The translations under genes and the position numbers were made by a program. The notes under the pieces are model-generated. The model was not told the DNA's origin. It made no database searches and saw only the letters and a list, made by a program, of their open reading frames with translations. This document shows positions 41,417 to 50,500 of a stretch of DNA of 53,044 bases, piece by piece; position 1 is the first letter of the stretch, and each line of letters opens with the position of its first letter. This stretch comes from Actinomycetes bacterium (lineage in GTDB: Bacteria > Actinomycetota > Acidimicrobiia > Acidimicrobiales > CADCSY01): positions 1 to 53,044 of the forward strand of contig JAODBP010000296.1 in assembly GCA_025464025.1 (NCBI GenBank). Direction: 5' to 3'.

Positions 41417-42553
41417 CTAGTAGCGGACCTGGTCGACGGTGCGGGTGATGCCGCCCTCGCCCTGCATGGCGGCGACCAGGTCCTCCATCGGCTCGAGCGC
41501 GTCGAAGAGCGAGTCGGGGGCGAAGGCCAGGTAGAAGGTGCGGCGACCGTCGCCGGCACCCGTGGGTGGCGGCGCGGCGTGGAGGGTGTGGCCGAAGTGC
41601 ACGGTGACGTCGCCCGGCTCGGTGGCGAGGGCGACGAGCGGCCAGTCCGACGTGTCGACCACGGCCGGGTCCGGCGTCGTCGTGTTGTGCGAGCCGGGGA
41701 GCATGTGGAGCTGCCCGCTGTCCGGGGTGCCGGCGTCGAGGTGGACGCCGAGCAGCACCATCGGACAGGCGATCGGGTGGTAGCCCATGCCGCAGTCGGT
41801 GTGGAGCGGCAGGTCGGTGAGCCCCTCGGAGGCGCCGGGTCGCTTGTAGATGACCTTGGTGCCCTCGTTGCGGTCGAGGTTGGCGCGCAGGCCAGGCGTC
41901 CCGGCGGCGGCGAGGATCCGCCGGATGCGGGCGTCGTCGTGCAGGTCGGCGATGGGCTGCGAGCGCAGGGCGCCGTACTTCACCTGGCAGACCACGTCGC
42001 GCCCGTCGGGCGTGCGCGTCCACCAGGTGGTGGCGTCGGGGGTCGAGCCGGCGGCGAGCGCCTCGACCTCGGCCCGCAGGGCGTCGACCTCGTCCCCGTC
42101 GAACACGCCGCGCACGTGGAGGTAGCCGGCGGTCTGGAGGAAGTGGGCCCGCTCGGCGTGGCCCTCGTCGAGGGCGAACGTGCGGGTCAGGTCGGCGGGC
42201 AGGTCGAGGCGGGCCGGGTCCCACACCGGGCGACCGTCGAGCAGGGCCCGCAGCACCGGCTCCCACCGGCACAGGTCGTCGAACGAACCCACGGGGTACG
42301 TGGCCGAGCCGTGGTACAGCAGGCCGTACCGGGTCCACCGCTCGTCGGCGAAGGCCTCCCACTCGTCGAGGGGCAGGTCGACGATCGTGGCCGCGCCCTC
42401 GACGCCGGGGCGCACCTCGAGCTCGTCGCCGGGCACGAACGTGTAGGCCCGGCCGTCGGGCACCCGGAAGGCGATCGGGCCGAGGTCGCGGGCGTAGGGC
42501 GCGGCGAGGGCCTGGTGGAGCGGCCGGCGGTGGTGCTCGTCGAAGTCGGTCAC
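41417..42553 (-). CDS. Phytanoyl-CoA dioxygenase (PhyH)-family Fe(II)/2OG oxygenase
   Basis: The 378-aa protein has an N-terminal extension of about 125 residues and a PhyH core with LQTAGYLHVRGVF, the HxD iron pair in LPLHTDCGMGYHP, and a distal His in VHFGHTLHAAPP. RRTFYLAF provides the 2-oxoglutarate Arg. It hydroxylates an unknown substrate. The GTG start overlaps the TauD-like stop (GTGA). It is the third gene of a small operon with another 2OG oxygenase. Confidence 0.86.
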   Translation of the reverse strand: MTDFDEHHRRPLHQALAAPYARDLGPIAFRVPDGRAYTFVPGDELEVRPGVEGAATIVDLPLDEWEAFADERWTRYGLLYHGSATYPVGSFDDLCRWEPVLRALLDGRPVWDPARLDLPADLTRTFALDEGHAERAHFLQTAGYLHVRGVFDGDEVDALRAEVEALAAGSTPDATTWWTRTPDGRDVVCQVKYGALRSQPIADLHDDARIRRILAAAGTPGLRANLDRNEGTKVIYKRPGASEGLTDLPLHTDCGMGYHPIACPMVLLGVHLDAGTPDSGQLHMLPGSHNTTTPDPAVVDTSDWPLVALATEPGDVTVHFGHTLHAAPPPTGAGDGRRTFYLAFAPDSLFDALEPMEDLVAAMQGEGGITRTVDQVRY

Positions 42554-43371
42554 GACGGCCCCATCGGGGTGCTGCCGCCGACGGTGCAGCGGCGCACGAG
42601 CCGGTGCTCGGGCCAGTGGTCGGACACGGCCCGGTGGTTGGTGCAACGCTCGTCCCACACGACGACGTCGTGCTGCTGCCAGCGCCAGCGGACCTGCACG
42701 TTGGGGTCGTGCACGCCGGCCTGGAGGAGCGTGAGCAGCGCGTCGCTCTCCGCCGGGCGCAGCCCGACGATGCCGGTGATGGACTGGCCGCACAGCCAGA
42801 GCGCCCGCCGACCGGTGTCGGGGTGGACCCGCACCAGCGGGTGCACGGCACCCTCGAGCTCCGGGTCCGGTCGGTAGACCACGCTCATCCCCGTGGGATC
42901 CGCCGTCCACGGCTGGGGCCGGGTCCGGTGGACGTCCTGGCGGAGGCCGGCCACCAGCTCCTGGAGCAGCGGCGAGAGGTTGTCGTGGACGTCGTAGAGG
43001 TTGGCCCACAACGTGTCGCCGCCGGCCGCCGGCGTGTCGAGCATGCTGAGCACGGCCACGTCGGGCGGCTGGGCGAGGAAGGTCATGTCGGTGTGCCAGA
43101 GGTCGGCCTTCGGCGGGCTGTCGGGCGTGTCCTCCAGCGTCTCGATCGCGCCGTCGGCGTACGGCGATGGGTTCACGGCGCCGAACCGGCCGGCGAACGC
43201 CAGGTGCTGCTCGTCGGTGAGGTCCTGGCCCCGGAAGAACAGCACCAGGTGGTCGTGCAGCGCCTTCTCGATGGCGGCGAACGTGCCGTCGTCGAGCGGC
43301 CCGCGCAGGTCGACCCCGCGGACCACGGCGCCGATGTTCCTCGTGACCGGCTCGATCTGGAGGTCGCTCAT
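42550..43371 (-). CDS. TauD/TfdA-family Fe(II)/2OG dioxygenase
   Basis: The 273-aa protein fits TauD/TfdA. It has GAVVRGVDLRGPLDD near the N-terminus, the iron HxD in LWHTDMTF, and the distal His plus 2OG-binding Arg in CTNHRAVSDHWPEHRLVRRC. It would hydroxylate or desulfonate a small organic acid; the substrate cannot be read from the sequence. It is coupled by 4-nt overlaps to an LLM gene upstream and a PhyH-like gene downstream. Confidence 0.9.
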   Translation of the reverse strand: MSDLQIEPVTRNIGAVVRGVDLRGPLDDGTFAAIEKALHDHLVLFFRGQDLTDEQHLAFAGRFGAVNPSPYADGAIETLEDTPDSPPKADLWHTDMTFLAQPPDVAVLSMLDTPAAGGDTLWANLYDVHDNLSPLLQELVAGLRQDVHRTRPQPWTADPTGMSVVYRPDPELEGAVHPLVRVHPDTGRRALWLCGQSITGIVGLRPAESDALLTLLQAGVHDPNVQVRWRWQQHDVVVWDERCTNHRAVSDHWPEHRLVRRCTVGGSTPMGPS

Positions 43372-44270
43372 CGGGCCTTGCTCACGATGGTCTCGGCGAA
43401 CCGCTCGATGGGCTCCCGGTAGCGCTCGGCCGACTGGAGCAGGCCGTCGTGGGCGCCGGTGCTCACGTCGGACATCCCGGCCCACGGCATGCACATGGTG
43501 CCGGTGACGCCGAGCTCCTCCTCGGCCCGCCGGTAGAGGTCGACGCTCGGCACGTCGTAGAACCCGACGATGATCTCGAACGGGTCGCCCTCCCGGCCGT
43601 ACTCCTTCAGGTACTGCTGGAGCCGGCCGACGTGGTGGGCCGCCTCGTCCCACGGGTAGGCGTTCCCGACCCAGCCGTCGCCGTAGCGGGCCGCCCGCTT
43701 GAGGGCGGCGTCGGTGTGGCCCCCGACCCAGATCGGAACCGGCACCTCGGGGTGGGGCTCCATCATCAAGGGCGGGATGTCGTAGTGCGTCCCGTGCCAC
43801 TCGACCCAGCCGCCCTTCCAGAGCTCGCGCAGGGCCTGCATCATCTCGTTGAGGCGAGGGCCGCGGTCGTCGAACGACTGGCCCAGCAGCTCGAACTCCT
43901 CGCGCATCCACCCGGCCCCCACGCCGAGGGCGACCCGCCCGCCGGACAGGACCGACGCCGTGGCGACCTGCTTGGCCACCTGGAGCAGGGGACGGGCGCC
44001 GGCGATGTAGATGCTGTTCGAGAGCATGAGCCGCTCGGTCACCGCGGCCATGGCCCCGATGAGCACCCACGAGTCGGGCCACGACGTCTCGGGCTCCCAG
44101 ATCGGCCGGCCGTCCGGGTGCGGTGAGTACGGGTACGGCGAGCTGAGCTGCTTCGGGTAGATGACGTGGTCGGAGATGAAGGCGCCGTGGTAGCCGGCCT
44201 CGTCGGCCATGCGGGCCACCTTCGGGAGCTCGGGCGAGCTCATGAACGCGGTGCTGATCCAGAACTGCAC
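43368..44270 (-). CDS. LLM-class F420-dependent oxidoreductase
   Basis: The 300-aa protein has the actinobacterial F420-LLM pattern: GYHGAFISDHVIYPK, IYIAGARPLLQVAKQVATASVLSGGRVALGVGAGWMREEF and PIWVGGHTDAALKRAARYGDGW. It transfers hydride between F420 and an unknown substrate. It is the first gene of a three-gene operon with two 2OG dioxygenases, which suggests a shared oxidative pathway. Confidence 0.88.
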   Translation of the reverse strand: MQFWISTAFMSSPELPKVARMADEAGYHGAFISDHVIYPKQLSSPYPYSPHPDGRPIWEPETSWPDSWVLIGAMAAVTERLMLSNSIYIAGARPLLQVAKQVATASVLSGGRVALGVGAGWMREEFELLGQSFDDRGPRLNEMMQALRELWKGGWVEWHGTHYDIPPLMMEPHPEVPVPIWVGGHTDAALKRAARYGDGWVGNAYPWDEAAHHVGRLQQYLKEYGREGDPFEIIVGFYDVPSVDLYRRAEEELGVTGTMCMPWAGMSDVSTGAHDGLLQSAERYREPIERFAETIVSKAR

Positions 44271-44315
44271 GTCGCCCCCTGTCCGGCGCCCCCCGGCGCC
44301 GACGCCTCACCGTAG

Positions 44316-46397
44316 CTACCGCTTGCGAGCGGCGGAGAGGTCGGTGCCGTGGGGCACGATGACGAGGCTGGTGTTGACCGATCGCTCGACGCCGTCGGAC
44401 GGCCGGTTGGCCAGGACGCCGCGCACGGCCATGGCCGAGGAGCCGCCGCCGTCGAGGTTGGCGGCGTCGATGGCGCCCATCGAGATCAGGTGGTTGGCCA
44501 GCTCGCGCGGGGTCATGCCGATCGACCACCCCGGCGACTTGTCGACCACGGCGATCATCACCACGCCATCGGGCTTCTGTGCCACGGCGGTGCGGGCTTC
44601 GCGGCGGGCGTAGAACTGGCCCTGCCCGTTGGCCACGTCGCTGGCGACCCGGCTGCCGAACACCAGCGTGGCGTTGGCGCCGATGGCGTCGAGCACGGCG
44701 CTGCCGGTGGGGTGGATCCGCCAGCGGACGGTCACGGGGGTGGCCGGCACGAGGGCGGCGATGGCGTCGCCCATGGCCGAGCCCTGGGCGGCGACGAGCA
44801 CGTCGCTGCCGCGGGGCACGGGGTCGGTGCTGCACCCTGCGCTGTCGACCACCTCGGGCACGAACGTGCGGGCGTCGGGTTGGAGGGACGGCGTGCCGTT
44901 GGGGCGGAGGACGGCGCGGCACCACGAGCCGGTCGGGAACGCCTTCGTCCACTCCGGGGTGAGCAGGGCCAGTTGCTCGCCGGACGGCGGCCGGAGGTTG
45001 ACCAGGCCGATCGGCAGCGGGTCGCCGGTGCCGCGGTCGAGGTCGACGCCGCCCATCTGCTTGCCGAAGAAGCCGTAGGCGGGCTTGGCCGGGTCGAACC
45101 CGACGAGCGTGTCGACCATGCCACCCCACCGGATGACGCGGCCGTTGACGGCGAGGCTGTGGGTGGGCTCGCCGCCGGCGTCGAAGAAGTCGCCGTTCAC
45201 CGAGACGAGGGTCTGGAGCTTCCGGGCCAGGCCGGTGGTGGGGAAGATCCCGTTCACCCGGCCCGTCGTCGGCACGACGCGGAGGTCGTAGCCCTGGCGC
45301 CGGTCGACGGTGATGAGGTGGACGACCGTGGGCCCGGGCAGCACCTGGGTCGTGAGCAGCAGCCCGGGGCCGAGCAGGCCGTCGGGCACGGGGGAGCAGG
45401 GCACGAGGTTGGCCGCCGCCGAGGAGACCACGGTGGCGCCGCCGACGACGGTGACGTCGGGCCACGCCATGTCCCGCAGCACGTCGACGGTGGGCTGGGG
45501 CGAGCAGGGCTGGGCGGTGAGGACGATCGGTGCGCCACGCTTGGCCGCCAGCGGCGCGGCGGCCAGGGCGTCGGGGAAGCTGGCACCGGTGGCCACGACG
45601 GCCTCGGCCGGCTTCCTCCCGGTGGTGCCCTCCATCCACGTGCTGGCCAGGGCCTGGGCCGTGGCGTAGCGGTCGGCCCCGGCGATGCGGCGGACGTTCG
45701 GCACCACGGCCCGGAGCTGGGCCAGGGCGTCGTCGCCGACGGCGCTGGCTCCGCCGAGCACCCGGAGCTCGGCCGGCTGGAGCCGGGTCAGGGCGGCGGT
45801 CGCCGCCGGCGGGGCGCCGGTCGGGCCGACGAGGAGGAGGGGCACGCCGGCCCCGGCCGCGGCGGCACCGGCGGCGAGGGCGTCGGGGAAGTCGACGCCG
45901 CTCGCCGCGTACGCCGTCCTCCCGCCGGTCGGGAAGCGGGCGGCGACCTGGGCCGCGGTGTCGTAGCGGTTGTCGCCGGCGATGCGTTCGGGGACGACGG
46001 TGGTGATGCCGGCGACGACCGAGGCCACGTCGTCGGAGACGGCGGCGGGCCCGCCGACGATCACGACCGTGGTCGGGGCGAGGCGCTTGATCTCGTCCAG
46101 GACCGTCTCGGGCGCCTGGTCCCGGGTGGTGAGCAGCACCGGGCCGCCGAGCAGGGCGGCGAGGGGCCCGGCCGACAGGCCGTCGGGGAACGACTCGCCG
46201 CTGACGAGGACCACGGCCGGCGCCCCGCCCTGGAAGGCGGCGTTCGAGAGGTCGACCGACGTCTGGTAGCGGTCGATGCCGGCGATGCGCTGGGGGCTGC
46301 GGGTCCACGCCCCGCTGGGCTCGGCGATCCCCACGAGGAGCGCCGCCACCAGCCCGAACGCGCCCGCGACGACGAGAGCGGCCCGGCGCGTGCGCAT
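44316..46397 (-). CDS. Secreted CWB2-repeat / phosphodiester-glycosidase protein
   Basis: The 693-aa protein has a signal peptide (about 1-30) and three CWB2 cell-wall-binding repeats in the first 330 residues, each marked by RIAGxxRYxTA (about 37, 138 and 237). A C-terminal NAGPA-type domain follows (about 385-690) with VSVNGDFFDAGG, RWGGMVDTLVGF and ANLDGGGSSAM. The CWB2 part ties the protein to the wall, and NAGPA-type domains cleave GlcNAc-phosphodiesters. It lies downstream of a second CWB2 protein gene, with 62 bp between. Confidence 0.88.
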   Translation of the reverse strand: MRTRRAALVVAGAFGLVAALLVGIAEPSGAWTRSPQRIAGIDRYQTSVDLSNAAFQGGAPAVVLVSGESFPDGLSAGPLAALLGGPVLLTTRDQAPETVLDEIKRLAPTTVVIVGGPAAVSDDVASVVAGITTVVPERIAGDNRYDTAAQVAARFPTGGRTAYAASGVDFPDALAAGAAAAGAGVPLLLVGPTGAPPAATAALTRLQPAELRVLGGASAVGDDALAQLRAVVPNVRRIAGADRYATAQALASTWMEGTTGRKPAEAVVATGASFPDALAAAPLAAKRGAPIVLTAQPCSPQPTVDVLRDMAWPDVTVVGGATVVSSAAANLVPCSPVPDGLLGPGLLLTTQVLPGPTVVHLITVDRRQGYDLRVVPTTGRVNGIFPTTGLARKLQTLVSVNGDFFDAGGEPTHSLAVNGRVIRWGGMVDTLVGFDPAKPAYGFFGKQMGGVDLDRGTGDPLPIGLVNLRPPSGEQLALLTPEWTKAFPTGSWCRAVLRPNGTPSLQPDARTFVPEVVDSAGCSTDPVPRGSDVLVAAQGSAMGDAIAALVPATPVTVRWRIHPTGSAVLDAIGANATLVFGSRVASDVANGQGQFYARREARTAVAQKPDGVVMIAVVDKSPGWSIGMTPRELANHLISMGAIDAANLDGGGSSAMAVRGVLANRPSDGVERSVNTSLVIVPHGTDLSAARKR

Positions 46398-46436
46398 CCC
46401 GCGACCGTAGGGGACGAACCGGAGAAGTTGGACGCG

Positions 46437-46454
46437 CCCCTCCCCGGGGTGGGG
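46437..46454 (-). terminator. GC-rich hairpin after the second CWB2 gene
   Basis: Nine-base arms (46437-46445 and 46446-46454) pair at eight positions with no loop bases between them, in the gap between the two CWB2 genes. There is no U-run. It may attenuate transcription but the zero-length loop weakens the call. Confidence 0.3.
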
Positions 46455-46459
46455 TCAGG

Positions 46460-47638
46460 TCAGAAGCAGAAGGGCTGGCCCGGGCCCTGCTGCGGCGGGG
46501 TGCACGGCACCAGCGGCGGGACGTTCGGGATGGTCGTCGGGATCGAGAACGTCGTGGGTATGGGGAGCGTCGGCAGCGGGCTCGAGCTCGTGGTCGTGGT
46601 CGACCTCGCCGCCGACGTCGCCTCGGCCTCGACGGCGGACGAGACGGCGCCGGTCCCGCCGTTGACGTGGCCGGTGGCCAAGGTGGCGGCGTGGGCCGAC
46701 AGCCAGCTCTTGGTCGGCACGCCCAGGGTGGTGGCGTTGGTGGTGAGGAGGGCCGGCGCCTTGACCTTGCCGCTGTGCGCGGCACCGGCCAGGGCGTCGG
46801 CGAAGGCGTCGCCGCGGGAGAGGTCGACGTGGGTGGCGGCGAAGCCGAGGTTGGCGATCTCGTGGTCGGCCACCTTCGTCGCCGTCTCGGTCCGGTCGCT
46901 GCCGGCCAGGCGGGTCACGACGATGCCCATGGCGGTGATGGCGGTCTCCGTCGCCGTCGACACGGCCGAGGTCCCGCCCACGACGAGGACGCTCCGGATG
47001 CCGAGGTCGGACAGCGTCGCCTGGGCATCGGGGCTGAGGGCGGCGGCCGTGGTGAGGATGATCGGGAGGTGGCTGGCGTAGCCCATCGGGCCGGCGCTGA
47101 GCGCGTCGGGGAAGGACTCCCCGCTGGCCACGACCGCGGTCGGAGCGCTGGCCGGGCCGGTCCGGCCGACGGCGCCGGTGCCGCCGCTCTCGGCGACGGC
47201 CTTCGAGGTGGCGTAGCGGGTGGCGCCGGCGATGCGCGTGGTGGACATGCCCCGCGCCTTGAGCGCCGCCTCGGCACCGGCGCCGACGGCGGACGTGCCG
47301 CCGATGATGAGCGCCTTGGTCGCGCCGAGCTTGGTGATGGCGGCGGCCGTGGGGGCGGGGACGGCGTCGCGCTCGGTGAGGAGGATCGGGGCGCCGGTCA
47401 GGCCGGCGGCGTACGTGCCGGCCAGGGCGTCGGCGTAGCTGGTGCCCGAGGCGATCACGACCACGTCACCGGCCGGGAACGTGTCGGCGACCAGCCGGGC
47501 CGTGTCGTAGCGGTCGGTCCCGGCGAACCGGGTGAACGAGAACGCCGGGGTGGCGCCGGCGTTCGTGGTGACCAGCAGGGCGGCGAGGAGGAGCGAGGCC
47601 GCGACGACCACGCCCGCGCTCCGGCGACGGGTGCTCAT
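46460..47638 (-). CDS. Secreted CWB2-repeat cell-wall protein
   Basis: The 392-aa protein has a signal peptide (about 1-29) and three CWB2 repeats (about 37, 136 and 242), the third reading RLAGSDRTETA with Thr in place of Tyr. A Thr/Ser/Pro-rich tail of about 50 residues ends in cysteine-containing PFCF. No catalytic domain is visible, so it is a structural or adhesive wall protein. The tail may be a surface stalk. Confidence 0.85.
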   Translation of the reverse strand: MSTRRRSAGVVVAASLLLAALLVTTNAGATPAFSFTRFAGTDRYDTARLVADTFPAGDVVVIASGTSYADALAGTYAAGLTGAPILLTERDAVPAPTAAAITKLGATKALIIGGTSAVGAGAEAALKARGMSTTRIAGATRYATSKAVAESGGTGAVGRTGPASAPTAVVASGESFPDALSAGPMGYASHLPIILTTAAALSPDAQATLSDLGIRSVLVVGGTSAVSTATETAITAMGIVVTRLAGSDRTETATKVADHEIANLGFAATHVDLSRGDAFADALAGAAHSGKVKAPALLTTNATTLGVPTKSWLSAHAATLATGHVNGGTGAVSSAVEAEATSAARSTTTTSSSPLPTLPIPTTFSIPTTIPNVPPLVPCTPPQQGPGQPFCF

Positions 47639-47692
47639 GGGCCCGCCCTACCCACCCGTGGCGGAACCCTCACGCACCGTGCGGACGATCCC

Positions 47693-47742
47693 GAACCGGT
47701 GACGGATGGTGGACACATCTGTCCACCATCCGTCGCGGGTTC
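47693..47742 (-). terminator. Strong hairpin after the thiolase operon, related to the ~200-bp repeat core
   Basis: A perfect 15-bp stem (47701-47715 with 47720-47734) and a 4-nt loop are extended by outer arms with 11 of 13 matches, reaching the base before the thiolase TAG. The stem shares GACGGAT...ATCCGTC and GAACC outer bases with the centre of the repeat at 83-286 and 51408-51607. It is placed as an operon terminator but lacks a U-run, so it may be a reduced copy of that element. Confidence 0.6.
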
Positions 47743-48894
47743 CTAGAAGGGGTGCTGCTCGCTGCTGACGACCCACATGGCGAAGTACTGGGCGGCGCCG
47801 CCGTAGGCCTGGGCCAGGGCGACGCGGGCACCGTCGATCTGGTGCTCGCCGGCCGTGCCCATCACCTGCATGGCCGCCTCGCCGAAGCGGATCATCCCGG
47901 AGGCACCGATCGGGTTCGACGAGAGCACGCCGCCCGACGGGTTCACCGGGAACGCGCCGTCCATCGCCGTCTCCCCCGAGTCGGTCATCTTCCAGCCCTC
48001 GCCGAGCTCGGCGATGTGGTGGTTCTCGAGCCACATCGGCTCGTACCACGAGAACGGCACGTACAGCTCGGCCACGTCGATCTGCTCGCGCGGGTTGGTG
48101 ATGCCCGCCTTCTCGTAGACCTCCTTGGCGCAGTCGCTGGCGGCCTGGATGAACGTCGTGTCGCGACCGGGGAACTGGCCGAGCTCCGAGCGCATCGACG
48201 TGGACAGGATCCACGCCGGCTGCGCCACCCGCGACGCCCAGGCCTCGTTGCCGAACACCGTGGCGATGGCGCCGTCGGACGACGGGCACGACTCGAGGAA
48301 GTGCAGCGGGTCCCACAGCATCGGGGACTCCTTGACCGATTCGATCGAGATGTCCTTCAGCTTCAGGTGGGCATACGGGTTCTTGAGGGCGTTCTGCCGG
48401 TCCTTCACCGCCACCTGCCAGCCGATGTGCTCGGGCGCACCGGACCGCCGGATGTACTCCTTGATCCACGGGGCGAAGATGCCGCCGGCGCCCATCGAGC
48501 CGGACTTGCCGCCGCCGAGGGCGAACATGGCGTTGCCCTCCGACTGCTTCTCCCAGGCCACGGCGAGGACGAGCCCGTGCTCGCCCGACGCCACCAGGTG
48601 CGAGCCGACGATCGATGTCGAGCCGCCGACCGAGCCGGCGGTGTGGACGCGGATCATGGGCTTGCCGGCGGCGCCGAGGGCGTCGGCGAGGAACAGCTCG
48701 GGCTGCATGACGCCCTCGAAGATGTCGGGGGCCTTGCCGATCACGACGGCCTCGACGTCGGACCACGACGCGCCGGCCTGCTCGAGGGCGCGCTGGGCGG
48801 CCTCGCGCACGAGGCCGGGCATGGAGACGTCACCGCGCTTCTTGGAGTACTTGGTCTGGCCGACGCCGATGACCGCTACGGGCTGCTTGCTCAC
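47743..48894 (-). CDS. Thiolase-fold protein lacking the catalytic Cys (Ltp/aldolase-like)
   Basis: The 383-aa protein has the thiolase fold (AVIGVGQTKYSKKRGDVSMPGLVREAAQRALEQAG) and the SCP2/Ltp layout. The nucleophile loop, normally ACASG, reads TAGSVGG. The GHP motif reads SSNPIGASG, and the C-terminal Cys-Gly-Gly loop reads AYGGAAQYFAMW. Its partner DUF35 proteins are in the same operon, as in Ltp2-ChsH2 steroid aldolases. A retro-aldol or other C-C cleavage is more likely than thiolysis. Confidence 0.82.
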   Translation of the reverse strand: MSKQPVAVIGVGQTKYSKKRGDVSMPGLVREAAQRALEQAGASWSDVEAVVIGKAPDIFEGVMQPELFLADALGAAGKPMIRVHTAGSVGGSTSIVGSHLVASGEHGLVLAVAWEKQSEGNAMFALGGGKSGSMGAGGIFAPWIKEYIRRSGAPEHIGWQVAVKDRQNALKNPYAHLKLKDISIESVKESPMLWDPLHFLESCPSSDGAIATVFGNEAWASRVAQPAWILSTSMRSELGQFPGRDTTFIQAASDCAKEVYEKAGITNPREQIDVAELYVPFSWYEPMWLENHHIAELGEGWKMTDSGETAMDGAFPVNPSGGVLSSNPIGASGMIRFGEAAMQVMGTAGEHQIDGARVALAQAYGGAAQYFAMWVVSSEQHPF

Positions 48895-49964
48895 GGGCGA
48901 TCACTCCCAAGGATGGTGACGAGGTTCTGCTGGAGGTCGAGCCCGCCGGTCACGTGGGCCAGCGTGCGGGACTTGCCCTGCTTGGTGATCTGCTGGGCGG
49001 CCTCGGCCACCCGGATGAGTCCGGTGGCCATGATCGGGTTGGCGGCCAGTGCCCCGCCCGACGGGTTGATCTCGACGTCGTCGCCGAGCCCGAGGGCCTC
49101 CTGCAGGATCAGCTCCTGGAAGCTGAACGGCGCCATGACCTCGGCGACCTCGATGGGCCCGTCGTCGATGCCGGCCGCCTTGGCCGCGGCCGAGGTCGAC
49201 GGCGAGACGGTGAGGTCGCGCATGCCGGGCTGGTGCACGTCGATGCGGTGGGCGAGGCCGGTGATCCACGCCGGGCGCTTCGAGAAGCGCTCGGCGGCGT
49301 CGCCGGCGGCGAGGATGACGGCGCAGGCGCCATCGCTCACCGGCGGGAGGTCGTGGCGCCGCAGGGGGTCGCGCACGTAGTCGGCCCGGAGCAGCTCGTC
49401 GACGTCGAACTTCCCGGAGACCTGGGCGTTCGGGTTGCCGATGGCGTTGGCCCGGTTGCGGGCCACCACCTCGGCGAAGTCGCGCTCGGTCGCCTTGCCC
49501 GACTCGAGGAGGGCCCGGGCCTGGAGGGCGGCGAGCGACACCGGGTCGAGGCCCAGGGGTGTGAGGAAGTACGGGTCGAGCATCAGCGGGTAGACGGTGG
49601 CGATGTCGCCGGGCGAGCTCTTGCCCGACCCGTAGACGAGGGCCACGTCGACCTCGCCCTCCTGGAGCAGCGTCCAGGCCTCGTACATGGCGAAGGCGCC
49701 GTCCATCTCGACGTGCGACTCGGCGATCGGCGGCCAGGCGCCGATGGCCTCGAGGTTCTGCACGAAGGCGAAGGTGCCACCGGCCAGGTAGTCGCCCGAA
49801 CCGGAGCAGGTGAAGCCGATGTCGTCCTTGGTGGCACCGGCGTCGGCCATGGCGGCCCGCACGGCGCGGAGCACCATGCGGTTCTCGGCCTCGACCGCTC
49901 GGCGCTCGGACCTCACGTGGGCCGCGCCCACGACGGCAACCGGAACGTTCATGCGCTGCGTCAC
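48891..49964 (-). CDS. Second thiolase-fold protein lacking catalytic Cys and His
   Basis: The 357-aa protein resembles its neighbour: FTCSGSGDYLAGGTFAFVQN, ESHVEMDGAFAMYEAWTLL at the nucleophile loop without Cys, and EINPSGGALAANPIMATG at the GHP position. It likely forms a heteromeric complex with the first thiolase-fold protein and the two DUF35 proteins. A GTG at 49964 (GTGA overlap, AGGGA eight bases before) is preferred to an ATG at 49952. Confidence 0.82.
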   Translation of the reverse strand: MTQRMNVPVAVVGAAHVRSERRAVEAENRMVLRAVRAAMADAGATKDDIGFTCSGSGDYLAGGTFAFVQNLEAIGAWPPIAESHVEMDGAFAMYEAWTLLQEGEVDVALVYGSGKSSPGDIATVYPLMLDPYFLTPLGLDPVSLAALQARALLESGKATERDFAEVVARNRANAIGNPNAQVSGKFDVDELLRADYVRDPLRRHDLPPVSDGACAVILAAGDAAERFSKRPAWITGLAHRIDVHQPGMRDLTVSPSTSAAAKAAGIDDGPIEVAEVMAPFSFQELILQEALGLGDDVEINPSGGALAANPIMATGLIRVAEAAQQITKQGKSRTLAHVTGGLDLQQNLVTILGSDRP

Positions 49965-50500
49965 CAGGTCTGTCCCTTCACGAGCTCGGCATCGACGTCG
50001 GGCTCACCCGTGGGCATCCAGCCCTCGAGGCACTCGTTCACGCCGACGCCGCCCATCCCACCGAGGTCCTCCAGCGTGCGGTCCTGCTCCGGCTTCCACA
50101 CCGCGCTGACCCGCATGCCGACCCGCACGTCCTCGAGCGGCACCTCCACCAGCTTCTGCTGGTTGAGGGCCCCGCCGCCGTCCAGGAGGACGGACACGCG
50201 GGCGAAGTTCTGCGTCTCCTGCTGGCCGTAGTAGTCGACCGGCTTCACGATCGTGTAGCCGGCCACGGTGCCGGTCTGCTGGCACTCCAGGTCGTGGCTC
50301 TGGTCGAGCTCGATGGCGTCGAGCGGGCAGAAGTCCTTCGGCCCGACGTAGACCTTCTCGCACTGCGGGCACTGCTGGCCGAGGATGCGGCCGGCCAGCA
50401 GGGCGTCGGCGAAGCGGTCGATGGGCGGCGATGCCAGCCCTTCGTACTCGAGGTGGCAGAACCACTCGACGGTCTTCTCGTTGGTCGGTGCCTCGGCCAT
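49961..50500 (-). CDS. DUF35 OB-fold / zinc-ribbon protein (aldolase partner)
   Basis: The 179-aa protein has a short N-terminal helical part, a rubredoxin-like zinc ribbon (Cys44, Cys47, Cys58; the fourth ligand position is Asp61) and an OB-fold (SHDLECQQTGTVAGYTIV...). Such proteins bind acyl-CoA and join Ltp-type thiolase-fold enzymes. The start overlaps the preceding TGA (ATGA). Confidence 0.85.
   Translation of the reverse strand: MAEAPTNEKTVEWFCHLEYEGLASPPIDRFADALLAGRILGQQCPQCEKVYVGPKDFCPLDAIELDQSHDLECQQTGTVAGYTIVKPVDYYGQQETQNFARVSVLLDGGGALNQQKLVEVPLEDVRVGMRVSAVWKPEQDRTLEDLGGMGGVGVNECLEGWMPTGEPDVDAELVKGQTW

Noticed and set aside
42550..46785. 1411-residue minus-strand frame spanning TauD to the CWB2 genes
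   Set aside because: Only its last 273 codons are the TauD-like gene; the remainder is an Arg/Pro shadow of the LLM and CWB2 genes in another frame.
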